Notes: a model not told the origin generated them from the letters alone. Shown: positions 35,118 through 47,331, counted from the stretch's first letter. The stretch is 64,000 bases of DNA from Lithobates sylvaticus (GCA_028564925.1 CM053031.1:102021531-102085530); one strand, 5' to 3'. Translations and numbers: made by a program.

Positions 35118-37205
35118 GGGGTTGATTTACCAAACGCAAATCCACTTTGCACTACAAGTGCTCAGGGTAAGATATGAAATGAGGGGAAGCTCTGCTGATT
35201 TTATCAACCAATCGTGTACAAACAAAAATGCTTTTTTTTATTTTCCTTGCATGCTTCCCTCAGATCTACAGGGACTGCACTTCCAAGTGCACTTGTCGTG
35301 CAAAGTGGCCTTTGCCTTTAGTAAATAAATAAATTAGTAAATAAACCGCATAGTCTCTGCATATACAGAATGTAGAACATGGATGCCAACTGGAATCATA
35401 ATATTTGAAGAGTTTAGCAATATGCTCTGAAAAAAATGTAATTGCATATACTTTGCAATTTTACTAAAGTTACATTCATCCTCAAAAAAATATAAAGATA
35501 CCTTTGGGTGGACTTAAAGGAAAAATTAGGTATTTCATTTAACAAACCTCAAAAAAGACAATTATTACTGTTTAGGGTTAAGGATTGTAAAGGCTGCGTC
35601 TGTTTAAAATTGTGTTTTTTTATTTTTGTTATACATCTGGTGTTAGACCTATCAACTTCAATTGAAAACCTAAAACAAAAGGCAGTTATAACCAAATGAG
35701 ACTTTTAAACAAGGGCATGGCATTTAATGCCAAATGAAATTATTGTCAAGGGTACATACCATTACCACCTAAATCTAAAGTGACACTAAACGATATCCTT
35801 ATTTTTTTCAAATAATTTGCTCACATCCACTACTAAATGGCCCCGTCATCTATGTTTCATTAAAAAAATTTGCACTATGTTTTTCACCTCCTTGTAACAT
35901 CTTTTATGATCCCAAACCTTTTATTTCCCCATATCTTCCGCTTGTGCATATTACACACGAGCAGTGTACACTACAAATGCTATGGTCCATAGTCCCTACA
36001 GGCATACCCCACTTTTAAGTACACAATGGGGTTTATTTACTAAAGCTGGAAAGTGCAAAATCAGGCTCACTTCTGCATAGAAACCAATGAGCTTCTAGGT
36101 TATATTAACAAAGCTTAATTGAACAAGCTGGAGTTAGAAGCTCATTGATTTCTATGCAGAAGTGAGCCTGATTTTGCACTTTTTATCTTCAGTAAATAAA
36201 CCCAATTGTGTACTTAAAAGTGGGTTATGCCTGTATTTAATTTTTGGAGTGAGAAAGAAAGAATAGCTACATATTTACTTACAGTGGGACCATGGTGAAC
36301 AAACATAGGGAGTTATTTACGAAAGGCTAATCCACTTTGCACCACAAGTGCACTTGGAAGTGCAGTCTCTTTAAATCTGAGGGGTAGATCTGAAATGAGG
36401 GGAAGCTCTGCTGATTTTATCATCCAATCATGTGCAAGCTAAAAAAAAAAAAAAATTTCCTTGCATGTCCCCCTCGAATCTACAGGGACTGCACTTCCAA
36501 GTGCACTTGTAGTGCAACGTGGATTTGCCTTTAGTAAATAACCCCCATAGCCACCCTTTAACAGGAATTAGGATCCCAGCAGCAAAAGACTGAGAGCAAT
36601 AGAGAAACGTTTTTTTTTAGTTAAGAATTAAATAGTTTTCATACTTGAATAAAAATACATTTTTTAAACCAGTTTGGTGTTACTTTAAACACGGCGAGGT
36701 TGATTTACTAAAGGCATATATACTGTGCACTGTAAATGCATTGCAACTGCACTTGGAAGTGTACTGTAAGTGCACTTCAAGTTAAGTTGCTCTAGATCTG
36801 AGGGTAAGCTCTGCTGATTTCTACCATTCAATCATGTGCAAGCAGAAATTTTATTTTTTATTTTCCTTGCATGTGATTGAGTATTTTTTGCAAAGTAAAG
36901 CTTTAACTCATTTACTAATCTCTGGAGCAAATGCACTTGTGGAGCACAGTGGGGTTGATTTACTAAAGGCAAATATAATGTGAATATTGCAAAGTTCAGT
37001 TGAATGAATGTATGAATGAATGAATGAATAATTTGTATAGCGCTACAATGCGAACCGAATCGCCTCAATTCTTTGCAAAGTGAAGCCTTACCTCATTTAC
37101 TAAGCTCTGGAGCAACTGCACTTGCAGGGTGCAAGGGTGCACTTTACAAAGTGCACACACAGTCTTTTAGTAAACGAACCCCGGTATATGTGCCTTTAGT
37201 AAATC
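35118..37205. mobile_element. Cluster of hairpin MITEs with GTTGATTTACTAAAGGCAAA ends
   Basis: Four related copies lie at about 35118-35331, 36306-36550, 36699-36975 and 36950-37205. Each starts like GTTGATTTACTAAAGGC and CCACTTTGCAC-ACAAGTGC and ends with the complement (GCACTTG-GTGCAAAGTGG ... GCCTTTAGTAAATAA). An AT-rich loop (AATCATGTGCAAGC, TTTTCCTTGCATG) and AGATCTGAGGG-like words recur. A TGAATGAATGAATGAATAAT run with a SINE-tail fragment (GTATAGCGCTACAATG) interrupts the last one near 37017. Non-coding. Confidence 0.75.
35999..36233. mobile_element. pogo/Tigger-like palindromic MITE
   Basis: The ends CAGGCATACCCCACTTTTAA and its diverged complement lie between TA dinucleotides (35997-35998, 36234-36235). 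The whole 235 bases fold into a long hairpin; inside, TTTATTTACTAAAGCTGG and AAATCAGGCTCACTTCTGC appear in both orientations. CAGG ends with a TA target are typical of the pogo/Tigger group. Confidence 0.7.
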
Positions 37206-37302
37206 AACATCAATGTGTTTGTTTATGACTAGTAAGCTCCTTTGAGGGCAGAAATTAATATGAACTTTATGCATAATGTAACGATATGGAAAAAAAACAG
37301 CA

Positions 37303-37306
<4 letters not shown>

Positions 37307-37350
<44 letters not shown>
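37307..37350. repeat. (TA)n microsatellite
   Basis: About 21 TA units followed by CATACATA. A SINE-tail fragment lies just before it (37228-37262). Confidence 0.95.
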
Positions 37351-37353
<3 letters not shown>

Positions 37354-38791
37354 CATATTTATATTTATACTGTATATGAATATGAGAAAATAAGTGATTC
37401 GACATTGTGGGAACGCTTGGAATAGAATACAAAAAGCAACAATCTTCCAGGGGTACAGCTATTGTGATGACAACAATGTAAGGTGGGAATTTGTCCTCAT
37501 AGTTGAAAATATTTCCTTTTATTTCCTGGTATGTTTCCAAGAAAGGAAGTGAAAAGAAATATGTCCAAAGGAATAGAAGCAAAAAATTAAATAAATAAAC
37601 ACGTCATCCAGGAAAAACAAATGAGGTCACCACATCTAAGGACTGGTAAACTGCAATATATTACTATGTTGTTTTTGGATTTAGATACACTTTAAACTGT
37701 GCACAAAATCTAAGCATTACAAGAAGAAATTCCTTCATTTCCTGCCCAAGCAGCAGTGAGACATGCAGAAGGTTTCTCCTATTTCCTCTTGACACCATTT
37801 GGCTAGGAGGTGGATAGGGTGTTCAGCGTCTCATCCCAATTTCATATTATGGACTATAATAGATTTCCGGGCATCACAGAGCCTACTCTTCACCTGCAAT
37901 AGTCGATGCACAATCATTAGGTGTTTGAACTTGGGCATTAATTAAATGTGAGGGCACCAATAACTGTTCTTGTGTGGGGGTCCTTTGCTGATTATGTTCA
38001 CTACTGAGCACATTGATTATTTCCTTATGATGATTTTTTTATTCTTAGTATACTTTTTCATATAACACTGATCTGAAAAAATCAACTTGTCCACTTGGTA
38101 CTTTTCAAAGGATTTGGCACATAAGTAACAAATATATTCCAACTTCAACTGTCCACCCCTGAGGGGTCCTTTGTCCCAATAACCATATATAGGAGACCAC
38201 CAATGTAAGGAAGCATGTCTCCACTAACCATCAATATATGGGGACTTTGCAATGTTCACTGTTTAATTTTCTGCCCATTATTACTATTTGTTTAATTGTA
38301 ATTTCATGTTTATATAGAACATGTTTTTAGTGATTATATCTACAATTTACGGATCACTCTAGTAAACTCTAAGTTGTAGATAAAATCATTTTTAGCAGGG
38401 GTTCCCTATGACTTGAGAATTATTTCAAAGGTTCCTCCAGGGTAAAAAGGTTGAGAAAGCCTGTGCTAGACAGATATACCACCTGGCAGTTCCTTGTATT
38501 TTTCGAGGGCTCCATTGTGCCTTAGGTCTGCACAGCTGCTGTATGCTGTCTGCATTATGCGTGTCCCCACTCTCTGTGTTGGACTTTATTCAAATGTATT
38601 TCATATTATGTAAAATACAACAGGAGGAGATGGAACAAAGATGGGCTAAAACGTTTAAAACTCCGAGATCAACAAGAACAGAATTGGTATTTATTGCAGT
38701 GAAATCCTGATAAAACCAAGGTGTGTAAGCCAAGGCCCTACACTTATATTTTGAGGTGGGCAGATATTTTAAAGTGTATTTTCCACTTTAG
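37351..38791 (-). other. MAP2 intron, unassigned
   Basis: No exon and no clean repeat boundary. A weak repeat near 37670-37800 (TTCCTTCATTTCCTGCCCAA, GGTTTCTCCTATTTCC) resembles the one near 30120. Confidence 0.35.
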
Positions 38792-39172
38792 CAGACAAAT
38801 GGGGATCAGAGAAACAGAGAGGATACTTGGTAGGTATCCTTTGGTCGGACTTTAAAGGCATACGAAACAATTAGCAAGATATAGAAAAATACAATGAGCC
38901 CTTGTGTATATTTTGATACACAAGGGCTCACTGTATACTCTGTATCATTATACAAGTTTTTTTAACCTCTGATTGCTCTATGCATATACTGTATGTTCAT
39001 AAACATTGTTATTTTTCTATATCTTGCTAATTGTTTCGTATGCCTTTAAAGTCCGACCAAAGGATACCTACCAATGATCCTCTCTGTTTCTCTGTTCCCC
39101 TTAAACTTTCGGATGTGGCAATGTGAGTGCTTTCCTTCCTATTTTTGATATTTTTTTCAGACAAATGGGGAT
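38792..39172 (+). mobile_element. Small long-hairpin element, 15-base direct repeats
   Basis: CAGACAAATGGGGAT occurs at 38792-38806 and 39158-39172. The left arm (38807 to about 38896: CAGAGAAACAGAGAGGATAC ... GATATAGAAAAATA) is the complement of the right arm (about 39005-39094). A 63-base tail (39095-39157) ending in a T run follows the right arm only. The loop contains its own hairpin (GAGCCCTTGTGTAT with complement). The layout is the same as at 541-5511 and 5851-6634. Confidence 0.75.
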
Positions 39173-39381
39173 AACACATAGTTAATATTTGTCCTCACTC
39201 ACATAGCATAACTTAAAAAAATTTAAAATGCAGCTTACCATAGTTAACCCAGTCTGTACTCTGCAGGCAGATCATTATTATTAATTGTAACTAGATTTGA
39301 ACACTGTTCTAACAAAGTTCAAAAAACCTTGCAGTCAGCCATGACACCTTTCCCTGACAAACATTTAAAAGTTAAGAAATA

Positions 39382-39855
39382 ATAAAGTGGTTCTAAAGCC
39401 TTAAAGTTTTTCACCTTAATGTATTAAGGTAAAAAACGTTCTGTGCTGCAAAATCCACCCCCCAGCCCCCTCTTATACTTACCTGAGCCCGATCTGATCC
39501 CGCAATGTGCACATGAGCAGCGGCTCCTGCTGCAGTCTCCCTCCTCCCTGGGCAGATTGATAGCAGTGGAAGCCATTGGCTGTGCTGTGTCGAGTGAGTT
39601 GGGGGCAGGCCGAGCCATCTGATCTGTGTCAATAGATGCAGGCAAGGCGGCTCAGGAGCAAGCACACACGGGTGCCCCTATAGAAAGCTGCTTTCCATGG
39701 GGGCACTTGTCGAAGAGGAGGAGCCTGGAGCGCCGGCAGGGGACCCCAGAAGAAGAGGCTTGGGGCTGCTCTGTGCAAAATAATTGCACAGAACAGGTAA
39801 GTATAAAATGTTTGTTAATTTAATGGGGAAAAAAAAAGCTTTACTGTTGCTTAAA
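39382..39855. mobile_element. MITE carrying CAGGTAAGTATAA at both ends
   Basis: The left end is TAAAGTGGTTCTAAAGCC and the right end is GCTTTACTGTTGCTTAA. CTTATACTTACCTGAG (about 39472-39487) and CAGGTAAGTATAA (39794-39806) form an internal inverted pair. A GC-rich middle contains CTGGAGCGCCGGCAGGGG and GACCCCAGAAGAAGAGG. A second copy is at 55414-55740. Confidence 0.65.
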
Positions 39856-41392
39856 AAAAATAATACAAATTGGTATGCTGTACAAATAGGAACACATAAC
39901 TAAGATCTATTGAGGTTTTCTCAAATTTGACTGCAAAAGTGGAAATATGATTTAAGTTAAATAACGTCCATCATTATTATCTGGTAAAAAGTACCTTTAA
40001 CAAGGTTTAATCACTTTTGGCAGTGAAGTTTCAAAAATGCAGTGCTTACAAGTTACATTAAACACCACCCAAACCCTTCAACCCAAACCTAAAACATAAA
40101 TGTACAGTTTTGCATACAAAACCTCACTGTACGCTACCTGGAGCATTCCTCTTACAGAAGAAGAAGAAAATGTCATTTTGTATTAAATAGTCTTGCTTTC
40201 CATTGAATGCTTGCTCTCAGGCAAGCTGTCTATTAACATTACTGCTCTTCTGTTCAGCACGCTGGCTGTGGGAGGCACCTATGTAAAAATGCTAAAGAAT
40301 GTGATCCCAATCTGGTCACTTCTAATGTGGGTGGAGTTTTAATAAATATACCCCCCCCCCAAGTCTATAACATTTTAAATGTTTTTAGTTTGAACTTACC
40401 AGGCAATTTGTCAGTCAGGATTCCAAGCTCAAATTACATCTTCTAAATTACAAATTCCGAAACACCAGGGGTTGCCCATTACCCAAAGCACCCAATTAAA
40501 TTCAAGCTCTCATTTATCTACGCCGGACTTGATACTGTCAGGAATTCATCTGCTTTGTTGCTATGGGCAATTTTATTTTTGCAAAGTACTGTGTATAAAT
40601 GTGCAACTAACCTGTATTATAAGCTGGCAGTAATGGCTGCATGTGTGAGCATATATATATATATATATTACAGTAATTCCGCTTCCCTACAGGCTATCAC
40701 ATAACAAGCTAATATTATCCATTGACTCTTCTTACAAAAAAAAGAAAATACACTGTTACAATTTCTGCCTTTCTTCCTATGGAGAAAAAGTACTTGAAAA
40801 GTAATTTCCGCTGTGTGCTGCTCTCCATGATCCATTGCATTCTATGCCAGCAAATTTGGCCATTGAATAGCAGGAAAATATCCCCTTCTATATAGGCAAT
40901 AAAGCTTATTTAATCAAATCCCCAATGCAACATTGTAACGGAAAAATACTACTAAATTCAACAAGCTTTCCCCTTGAAGGAACTAACAGAAAAGTCAAAC
41001 ATTTTAGTATCCATATTTCACAAAGTAACAAGATAGAACAAGTTATGAATACCAAGTGCGACATACCAATGTGGCTAGCCTGGGGGTACCACAGGCCATG
41101 CTGACCCTTGTATATATTTAAATACAAGTATTCAGTTTACATTATAGACAAGATACTGCAAAAATAAAATCCAAGTAAAAGTATCTAAAATATAAAATAC
41201 TCACAATTAAGTCCAAAAGCTAAATTAATTACAAAAATGTGCAAGTCAGGGTGTCGGTGGACTAATTAGTGTTTGTGAACACTTGCCTCTTATTATCACT
41301 CACATGCAACAACATATACTTTTCTTTCAGGAATGTTTTCACACATACAGTACAGATACAGTACATTTCTGTATACAGACACTTTTTTTACC
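39856..41392 (-). other. MAP2 intron, (TA)n only
   Basis: A (TA)9 run at 40651-40668 and a C run at 40350. No coding similarity seen. Confidence 0.4.
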
Positions 41393-42126
41393 TACAACCA
41401 ATTAGACATGTGCACTGCCGAAAAATGTATTCATTTTCTTTTTATTCGTTTTTGTTTTTTATTCAATTTTTCGGGTCATTCGTTATGATCGCAATTCGTA
41501 AATTTGAAAATAAAAAATAAAATCCGAAAATTCAAAAGAATAACTAAAAAAATAATAATAACTAACTATTAAATTGTAGGTATTGGAATTTCCTTTCAAA
41601 TTTGTCTGTTAGTGAACATAACAAAAACAAATTTATCCAAAGTTACGAATTATTTGAAATAATGAATGCCGCATCTAAACAAATGGAACGGAACCAATTA
41701 ATAATAAATATTAATAAAAAAAATGTTTTTATTATTATTATTATTGTTATTTATTATTATTAATTCGTTACATTCCTTTAAATATGGCATTCGTTATTTC
41801 GGATAATTGGTAACTTCGGATTAATTCGTATTCGTTACGTTCACTAACAGCCAAATTTGAAAGGTAATTCTAATACCTATAATTTAATAGTTAGTAATAG
41901 TTAGTTATTATTTCAGATTTTAGACTTTTCAGGTTTTTGGATTTTTGAATATCGAATTTCTGAATTTCTGTATTTCCGAATTTACTAATATTCAAATTTA
42001 CGAATATTCGGAAAAGTTTGTTTACGTGTTTTCGTTAGTTTAGATATTTCAGAATTAATGAGTGTGTCAAAATTTGTTAAAAAATGAATTTGGAACTAAC
42101 AAATTGCACATGTCTACAACCAATTA
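41393..42126. mobile_element. AT-rich foldback element, 12-base direct repeats
   Basis: TACAACCAATTA occurs at 41393-41404 and 42115-42126. Inside, GACATGTGCA at 41405 and TGCACATGTC ending at 42114 are the inverted tips. Much of the interior repeats ATTCGTTA, CCGAAAATTC, ACTAACTATTAAATTGTAGG and complements, so the 710 bases fold on themselves. Unlike the other long-hairpin elements it has no one-sided tail. Confidence 0.7.
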
Positions 42127-42382
42127 CAGCACACAAGTTAACCTTATCTACAACCATCAGAACATACACTTCACACACATATACACCTATGACCAAGACA
42201 CCACATAGAAAATTCTGCATTAGTAAAACATAGGGTTAGTTTTGTTAAGTAATAAGCAATATGGCAATGGTAATATTAGGCCTGTGCCATTTAAAATGCA
42301 CTTTAATCCCCAACTGCAATTTTAAAATTGCAGAGGGATTCTGCAGAACAGTACAAGTCACACTCACTATATCCTCTTTTAC

Positions 42383-42496
42383 CTAAAGGAAGATCTCCCG
42401 GAGGGCCCTTGAGCTGGACTTCTTTCTCCTGTTCACCTCTCAGGACCGCTACAGCATCAGCAGTTACTACTTGGACTATTCGTGCAGATACCTCCT
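42383..42496 (-). CDS. MAP2: MAP2 exon: PKA RII-binding helix
   Basis: The 114-base exon codes for (E)EVSARIVQVVTADAVAVL, RGEQEKEVQLKGPPGDLPL and one base of the next codon. Mammalian MAP2 has AEEVSARIVQVVTAEAVAVL followed by KGEQEKEAQ. This amphipathic helix anchors the RII regulatory subunit of cAMP-dependent protein kinase to dendritic microtubules, and its hydrophobic face (I, V, V, A, V, L) is unchanged. The acceptor is GCATCGGTAG before 42496 and the donor is CCTTTAG|GTAAAAG at 42382; both ends are phase 1. It is the most 5' MAP2 exon found; the preceding exon with the start codon (MADERKDE-type in mammals) was not recognised up to 64000. Confidence 0.95.
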
Positions 42497-42873
42497 CTAC
42501 CGATGCACCAATGTGGGCAAAACAAGACAAGCAAACAACACAGACATTGTTAATATGGTAGGGAAGGGACTTTACAGATTTCTTACTAAGAATGGTCAAT
42601 AGCCAGTCAGTGGGTTTGCTTTATCAAAATTGGAAAAAATAACCCTGCACCCATTACAACTAATCAGAATCCACTGGTCAGGGCAGGTTAGAAAGGAAAA
42701 AAAAAAGATTATGATTGGTTGCTGTAGGCAAAATGCTCCTTTATCTTACCTTTAGTTTTCATTATTTGGCCCCAAATTAGAATCTTACACAAATATTTGT
42801 ACTGATAATATCTTCCCAAAGAAAAATTAAGATGATGTTTTCTTTTAGGACAACCACAATTAATGTACTTTTA

Positions 42874-44441
42874 AAGTGCTTTGAAAAAGTATTCATACCC
42901 CTTGAAATTTTCCACATTTTATCATGTTACACCCAAAAACGTAAATGTATTTTATTGGGATTTAATATGATAGACCAACACAAAGTGGCACATAATTGTG
43001 AAGTAGAAGGAACATGATAAATGGTTTTCAAAGTTTTTTTACAAATAAATATCTAAATAAAATCAATAATTTGTAGAACCACCTTTCACTGCAATTACAG
43101 CTGCAGGTCTTTTGGGGTATGTCTCTACCAGCTTTGCACATCTAGAGAATGACATTTTTGCCCATTCTTCTTCGTAAAATAGCTCAAGCTCTGTCAGATT
43201 GGATGGAGAGTGTCTGTGAACAGCAATTTTCAACTCTTGCCACAGATTCTCAAATGGATTTAGGCCTGGACTTTGACTGGGCCATTCTAACACATTCCAT
43301 TGTAGCTCTGGCTGTATGTTTAGGGTCGTTGTCCTGCTGGAAGGTGAACCTCCACCCCAGTCTCAAGTCTTTTGCAGACTCTAACAGGTTTTCTTCTAAT
43401 ATTGCCCTGTATTTGGCTCTATGAATCTTCCCATGAACTCTGACCAGCTTCCCTGTCCCTGTTGAAGAAAAGCATCCCCACAACACGATGCTGCCACCAC
43501 CATGTTTCCCGGTGGGGATAGTGTGTTTAGGGTGATGTGCAGTGTTAGTTTTCTGCCACACATAGCGTTTTGCATTTAGGCCAAAAAGTTAAATTTTGGT
43601 CTCATCTGACCAGAACACCTTCTTCCACATGTTTGCTGTTTCCCCCACATGGCTTCTCACAAACTGCAAACGGTACTTCTTATGGCTTTCTTGCAACAAT
43701 GACTTTCTTCTTGCCAATATTTCATAAAGACCAGATTTGTGGAGTGCATGACTAATAATTGTCCTGTGGACAGATTCTCCCACCTGAGCTGTGGATCTCT
43801 GCAGCTCCTCCAGAGTTACCATGGGCCTCTTGGCTGCTTCTCTGATTAATGCTCTCTATTCCCGGCCTGTCAGTTTAGGTGGAAGCCAGGTCTTTGTAGG
43901 TTTACAGTTCTGCCATACTCTATCCATTTTCTCATGATGGATTGAACAATGCTTTGTGAGATGTTCAAAGCTTGGGATATTTTTTTATAACCTAACCCTG
44001 CTTTGAACTTCTCCACAACTTTATCCCTGACCTGTCTGGTGTTTCATGGCCTGCATGATGTTGTTCGTTCACTAAGGTTCTCTAACAAACCTCTGAGGGC
44101 TTCACCGAACAGCTGTATTTATCCTGAGATGAAATTACACACAGGTAGACTCTATTTAAAAATTAGGGGACTTCAGAAGGCAATTGTTTTTACTAGATTT
44201 TAGTTAGAGGTATCAGAGTAAAGGGGGCTGAATACAAATGCAGGTCACACTTTTCAGGTATTTATTTGTAGAACATTTTGAAAACCATTTATAATTTTTC
44301 TTCCACTTCACAATTACTGGTATGTGCCTCTTTGTGTTGGTCTATCACATAAAATCCCAATAAAATACATTTACGTTTTTAGTTGTAACATGACAAAATG
44401 TGGAAAATCTCAAGGGGTATAAATACATTTTCAAGGCACTG
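42874..44441 (-). mobile_element. Second-family Tc1-like transposon
   Basis: Ends AAGTGCTTTGAAAAAGTATT (left) and AAATACATTTTCAAGGCACT (right) are inverted repeats, next to TA at 42872-42873 and 44442-44443. The inverted ends extend over about 130 bases (ACATTTTATCATGTTACA, TATGATAGACCAACACAAAG). Its length of 1568 bases fits a full Tc1 element. It differs from the family at 19659, 45901 and 59585. Confidence 0.9.
43063..44060 (-). pseudogene. Tc1-like transposase, decayed
   Basis: Pieces in transcript order: a degenerate paired-like region (44060-43830), LQRSTAQVGESVHRTIISHA with WKKVFWSDETKI (43822-43589), GGGSIVLWGCFS and FQQDNDPKHTARAT (43561-43250), and SPGLNPFENLWQELK with the end YPKRPAAVIAVKGGSTNY (43293-43063). 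The D, D, E catalytic positions survive, but the frame changes at least twice between these pieces. Confidence 0.88.
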
Positions 44442-44841
44442 TATATCTTTAATGTAGAATTGTGGCCAGGTTATGGACATTTAAATAGGTACAAATTTCT
44501 AACAAGCAGTCAATGAGCATTAAAAAAGCCCTAAATAACCTTTGTAGTTGTGAGTACTGTGGAATAATACATCCTTAAAAATGTTTAATACAAGCAATAA
44601 AGCCATTCAATTGTGGTCTCAGAACTCTCCATACTTCCCATGTACCTGCTCTGTGTTTAGATTAGAGATTTGAAGGCTGTTAGGCTGCCAACTTACTGCT
44701 GGCAGTGAGGGGTTAAGCTATTGAGAGTAATGTGAAAGTATGTGAAAGTAAAACTGAAAGGCTTGTGCTGAAAAATCTAAGCATGTATTGTCCCACAGTG
44801 CCTGCAGCAACATAAGTCAGTGAGGGCTTGTTTAATGTTTA

Positions 44842-45150
44842 CAGGCTCTCCTCACTTAATGACCAGGTTCCGTTCCAATAACCAGGTCATTAAACAAATT
44901 GGTTGTTAAACGAGGAGTCACGTAAGTAAGCAATATTTTAAGCATTCTTAACTACTGTACTGTATTGTGAAAAAAAGGTCTAAACACAAAACTCCAGCTC
45001 AATAACATTGTTTTAATTTGCATAAGTACAGAACACAAACAAAAATTCTGTACTGTACAATACAATGATGTACAGCGCATTGTTCAGGTGGGGAGAGCTG
45101 GTAGTAAGTCCGAGCGGTCGTTACACAGGTAAGTCGTTAAACAGCACCTG
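44842..45150. mobile_element. pogo/Tigger-like MITE
   Basis: CAGGCTCTCCTCACTTAATG at the left and TCGTTAAACAGCACCTG at the right are inverted repeats between TA at 44840-44841 and 45151-45152. Internal words such as CAGGTCATTAAACAAATTGG and GTTGTTAAACGAGG echo the ends. The form resembles Tigger elements of mammals. Confidence 0.7.
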
Positions 45151-45900
45151 TACTTGTATATGTAAATATTTGAAAATTCATAGCTTAAACGCAGTTTTAA
45201 TTTAGATTGATCATTTATATTTTAAGTGTATTACAAGTAAAATTTTATTATATTCATAGTGGAATGCTAAAGCTATAGAATGTCTACATCTAAGAAATCA
45301 TGCTGTAAAAAAAAAAAAAAAAAAATCCTATATGATATTAGAACTGGCATTTGCTTTGGCAAAAATGTGAAGCTGGTTTTCTTTTTTGCTCCACATATCA
45401 GAAATCAGACCCATCATTTGACTTTGCCTATTCCTGCTTCAGATCTGTTATAAAATACTATAAAGAAATGTGATTACCAAATTTCTGCATGCATACTTGA
45501 CAGCTAAAAGCAAAGGAATATACATTTTTGTTAAAATGGAGTTGTATTATGTTGCTATTTTAAATGTTTAAAAAATGTGCTTAGAAGAATTGTTCTTTAA
45601 CCACCCCCCCCCCTTTTTTTTTTCAGTAGATGACCCAGTAAACTGTAAGTGACTGTAAATAGTTTGGCTTTTTGATATGCAGCTTTTCCAGCACAATTAC
45701 TCAGGGACATTATTCCACAGGGAAGTGAACTGCGGTAAACTGCTGCTTGGGAAGTAATCTCATTCTGTTTCACTGCCGTTCTTTAAATACGATTATGTAA
45801 TTCACCAAGTCTGCATGACCGTTCATGCTAGAAAGATTCACTCATGAGTACATTTTGTGACAGCAAACATAAAGTGTTATGCAACTTTGCAATTTATATA
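45151..45900 (-). other. MAP2 intron, unassigned
   Basis: Only A, C and T runs (45307-45325, 45603-45622) stand out. Confidence 0.4.
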
Positions 45901-47331
45901 CAGTATCTCACAAAGTGAGTACATCCCCTCACATTTTTGTAAATATTGTATTATATCTTTTCATGTGACAACACAGAAGAAATTACACTTTGCTAGAATG
46001 TAAAGTAGTGAGTGTACAGCTTGTATAACAGTGTAAATTTGCTGTTGCCTCAAAATAACTCAGCACACAGCCATTAATTTCAAACCGCTGGCAACAAAAG
46101 TGAGTACACTCCAAAATGAAAATGTCCAAATTGGGCCCAAAGTGTCAATATTATGTGTGGCCACCTTTATTTTACAGCACTGCCTTAACCCTCTTGGGCA
46201 TGGGGTTCCCCAGAGCTTCACAGGTTGCCACTGGAGTCTTCTTCCACTCCTCCATGACAACATCACGGAGCTGGTGGATGTTAGAGACCTTGCGCTCCTC
46301 CACCTTCCATTTGAGGATGCCCCACAGATGCTCAATAGGGTTTAGGTCTGGAGACATGCTTGGCCAGTCCATCACCTTTACCCTTAGCTTCTTTAGCATG
46401 GCAGTGGTCTTGGAGGTGTGTTTGGGGTCATTATAATGTTGGAATACTGCCCTGTGGCCCAGTCTCTGAAGGGAGGGGATCATGCTCTGCTTCAGTATAT
46501 CACATTACAAGTTGGCATTCATGGTTCCCTCAATAAACTGTAGCTTTCTAGTGCCGGTAGCACTCATGCAGCCCCAGACCATGACACTCTCACCACCATG
46601 CTTGACTGTAGACAAGACACACTTGTCCATGGTTCCAGTAATCCATGTCGTTAGTCTGCTTGTCTTCAGCAAATTGTTTGGTGGCCTTCTTGTGCATCAT
46701 CTTTAGAAGAGGCTTCCTTCTGGGACGACAGCCATGCAGACCAATTTGATGCAGTGTGTGACGTATGGTCTGAGCACTGACAGGCTGACCCCCCATCCCT
46801 TCAACCTCTGCAGCAATGAAGGCAGCACTCATATGTCTATTTCCCAAAGACAACCTCTGGATATGACGCTGAGCACGTGCACTCAACTTCTTTGGTTGAC
46901 CATGGCGAGGCCTGTTCTAAGTGGAACCTGTCCTGTTAAACCGCTGTATGGTCTTGGGTACCGTGCTGCAGCTCAGTTTCAGGGTCTTGGCAATCTTCTT
47001 ATAGCCTAGGCCATCTTTATGTAGAGCAACAATTCTTTTTTTCAGATCCTCAGAGAGTTCTTTGCCATGAGGTGCCATATTTGAACTTCCAGTGACCAGT
47101 ATGAGAGAGACCACTTAGGGGTGTACTCACTTTTGTTGACAGCGGTTTAGACATTAATGGCTGTGCCTTGAGTTATTTTGAGGGGACAGAAAATTTACAC
47201 TGTTATACAAGCTGTACACTCGATACTTTACATTGTAGCAAAGTGTAATTTCTTCAGTGTTGTCACAAAAAAATATATAACAAAAAATATTTACAAAAAT
47301 GTGAGGGTGTACTCACTTTTGTCAGATACTT
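45901..47331 (-). mobile_element. Tc1-like transposon, internally deleted
   Basis: Ends CAGTATCTCACAAAGTGAGT and CACTTTTGTCAGATACT sit inside TA at 45899-45900 and 47332-47333. It is the same family as 19659-21270 but about 180 bases shorter; gaps fall in the N-terminal side (after the GTGACCAGTATGAGAGAG part) and near the WSDE motif. Confidence 0.9.
46172..47114 (-). pseudogene. Tc1-like transposase, decayed
   Basis: Three pieces: MAPHGKELSEDLKKRIVALH with GYKKIAKTLKLSCSTV (47114-46917); AQRHIQRLSLGNRHMSAAFI and GCRPRRKPLLKMMHKKA (46886-46590); FQHYNDPKHTSKTTAM and DLNPIEHLWGILKWK (46483-46172). The WSDETK motif with the first catalytic Asp is missing and the second catalytic block reads HYND in place of HDNE, so the enzyme is dead. 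Confidence 0.88.

Noticed and set aside
35118-37205. Evenly spaced repeated units as a CRISPR-like array
   Set aside because: Units are hairpin MITEs of over 200 bases with diverged copies in a vertebrate intron; there is no repeat-spacer pattern.
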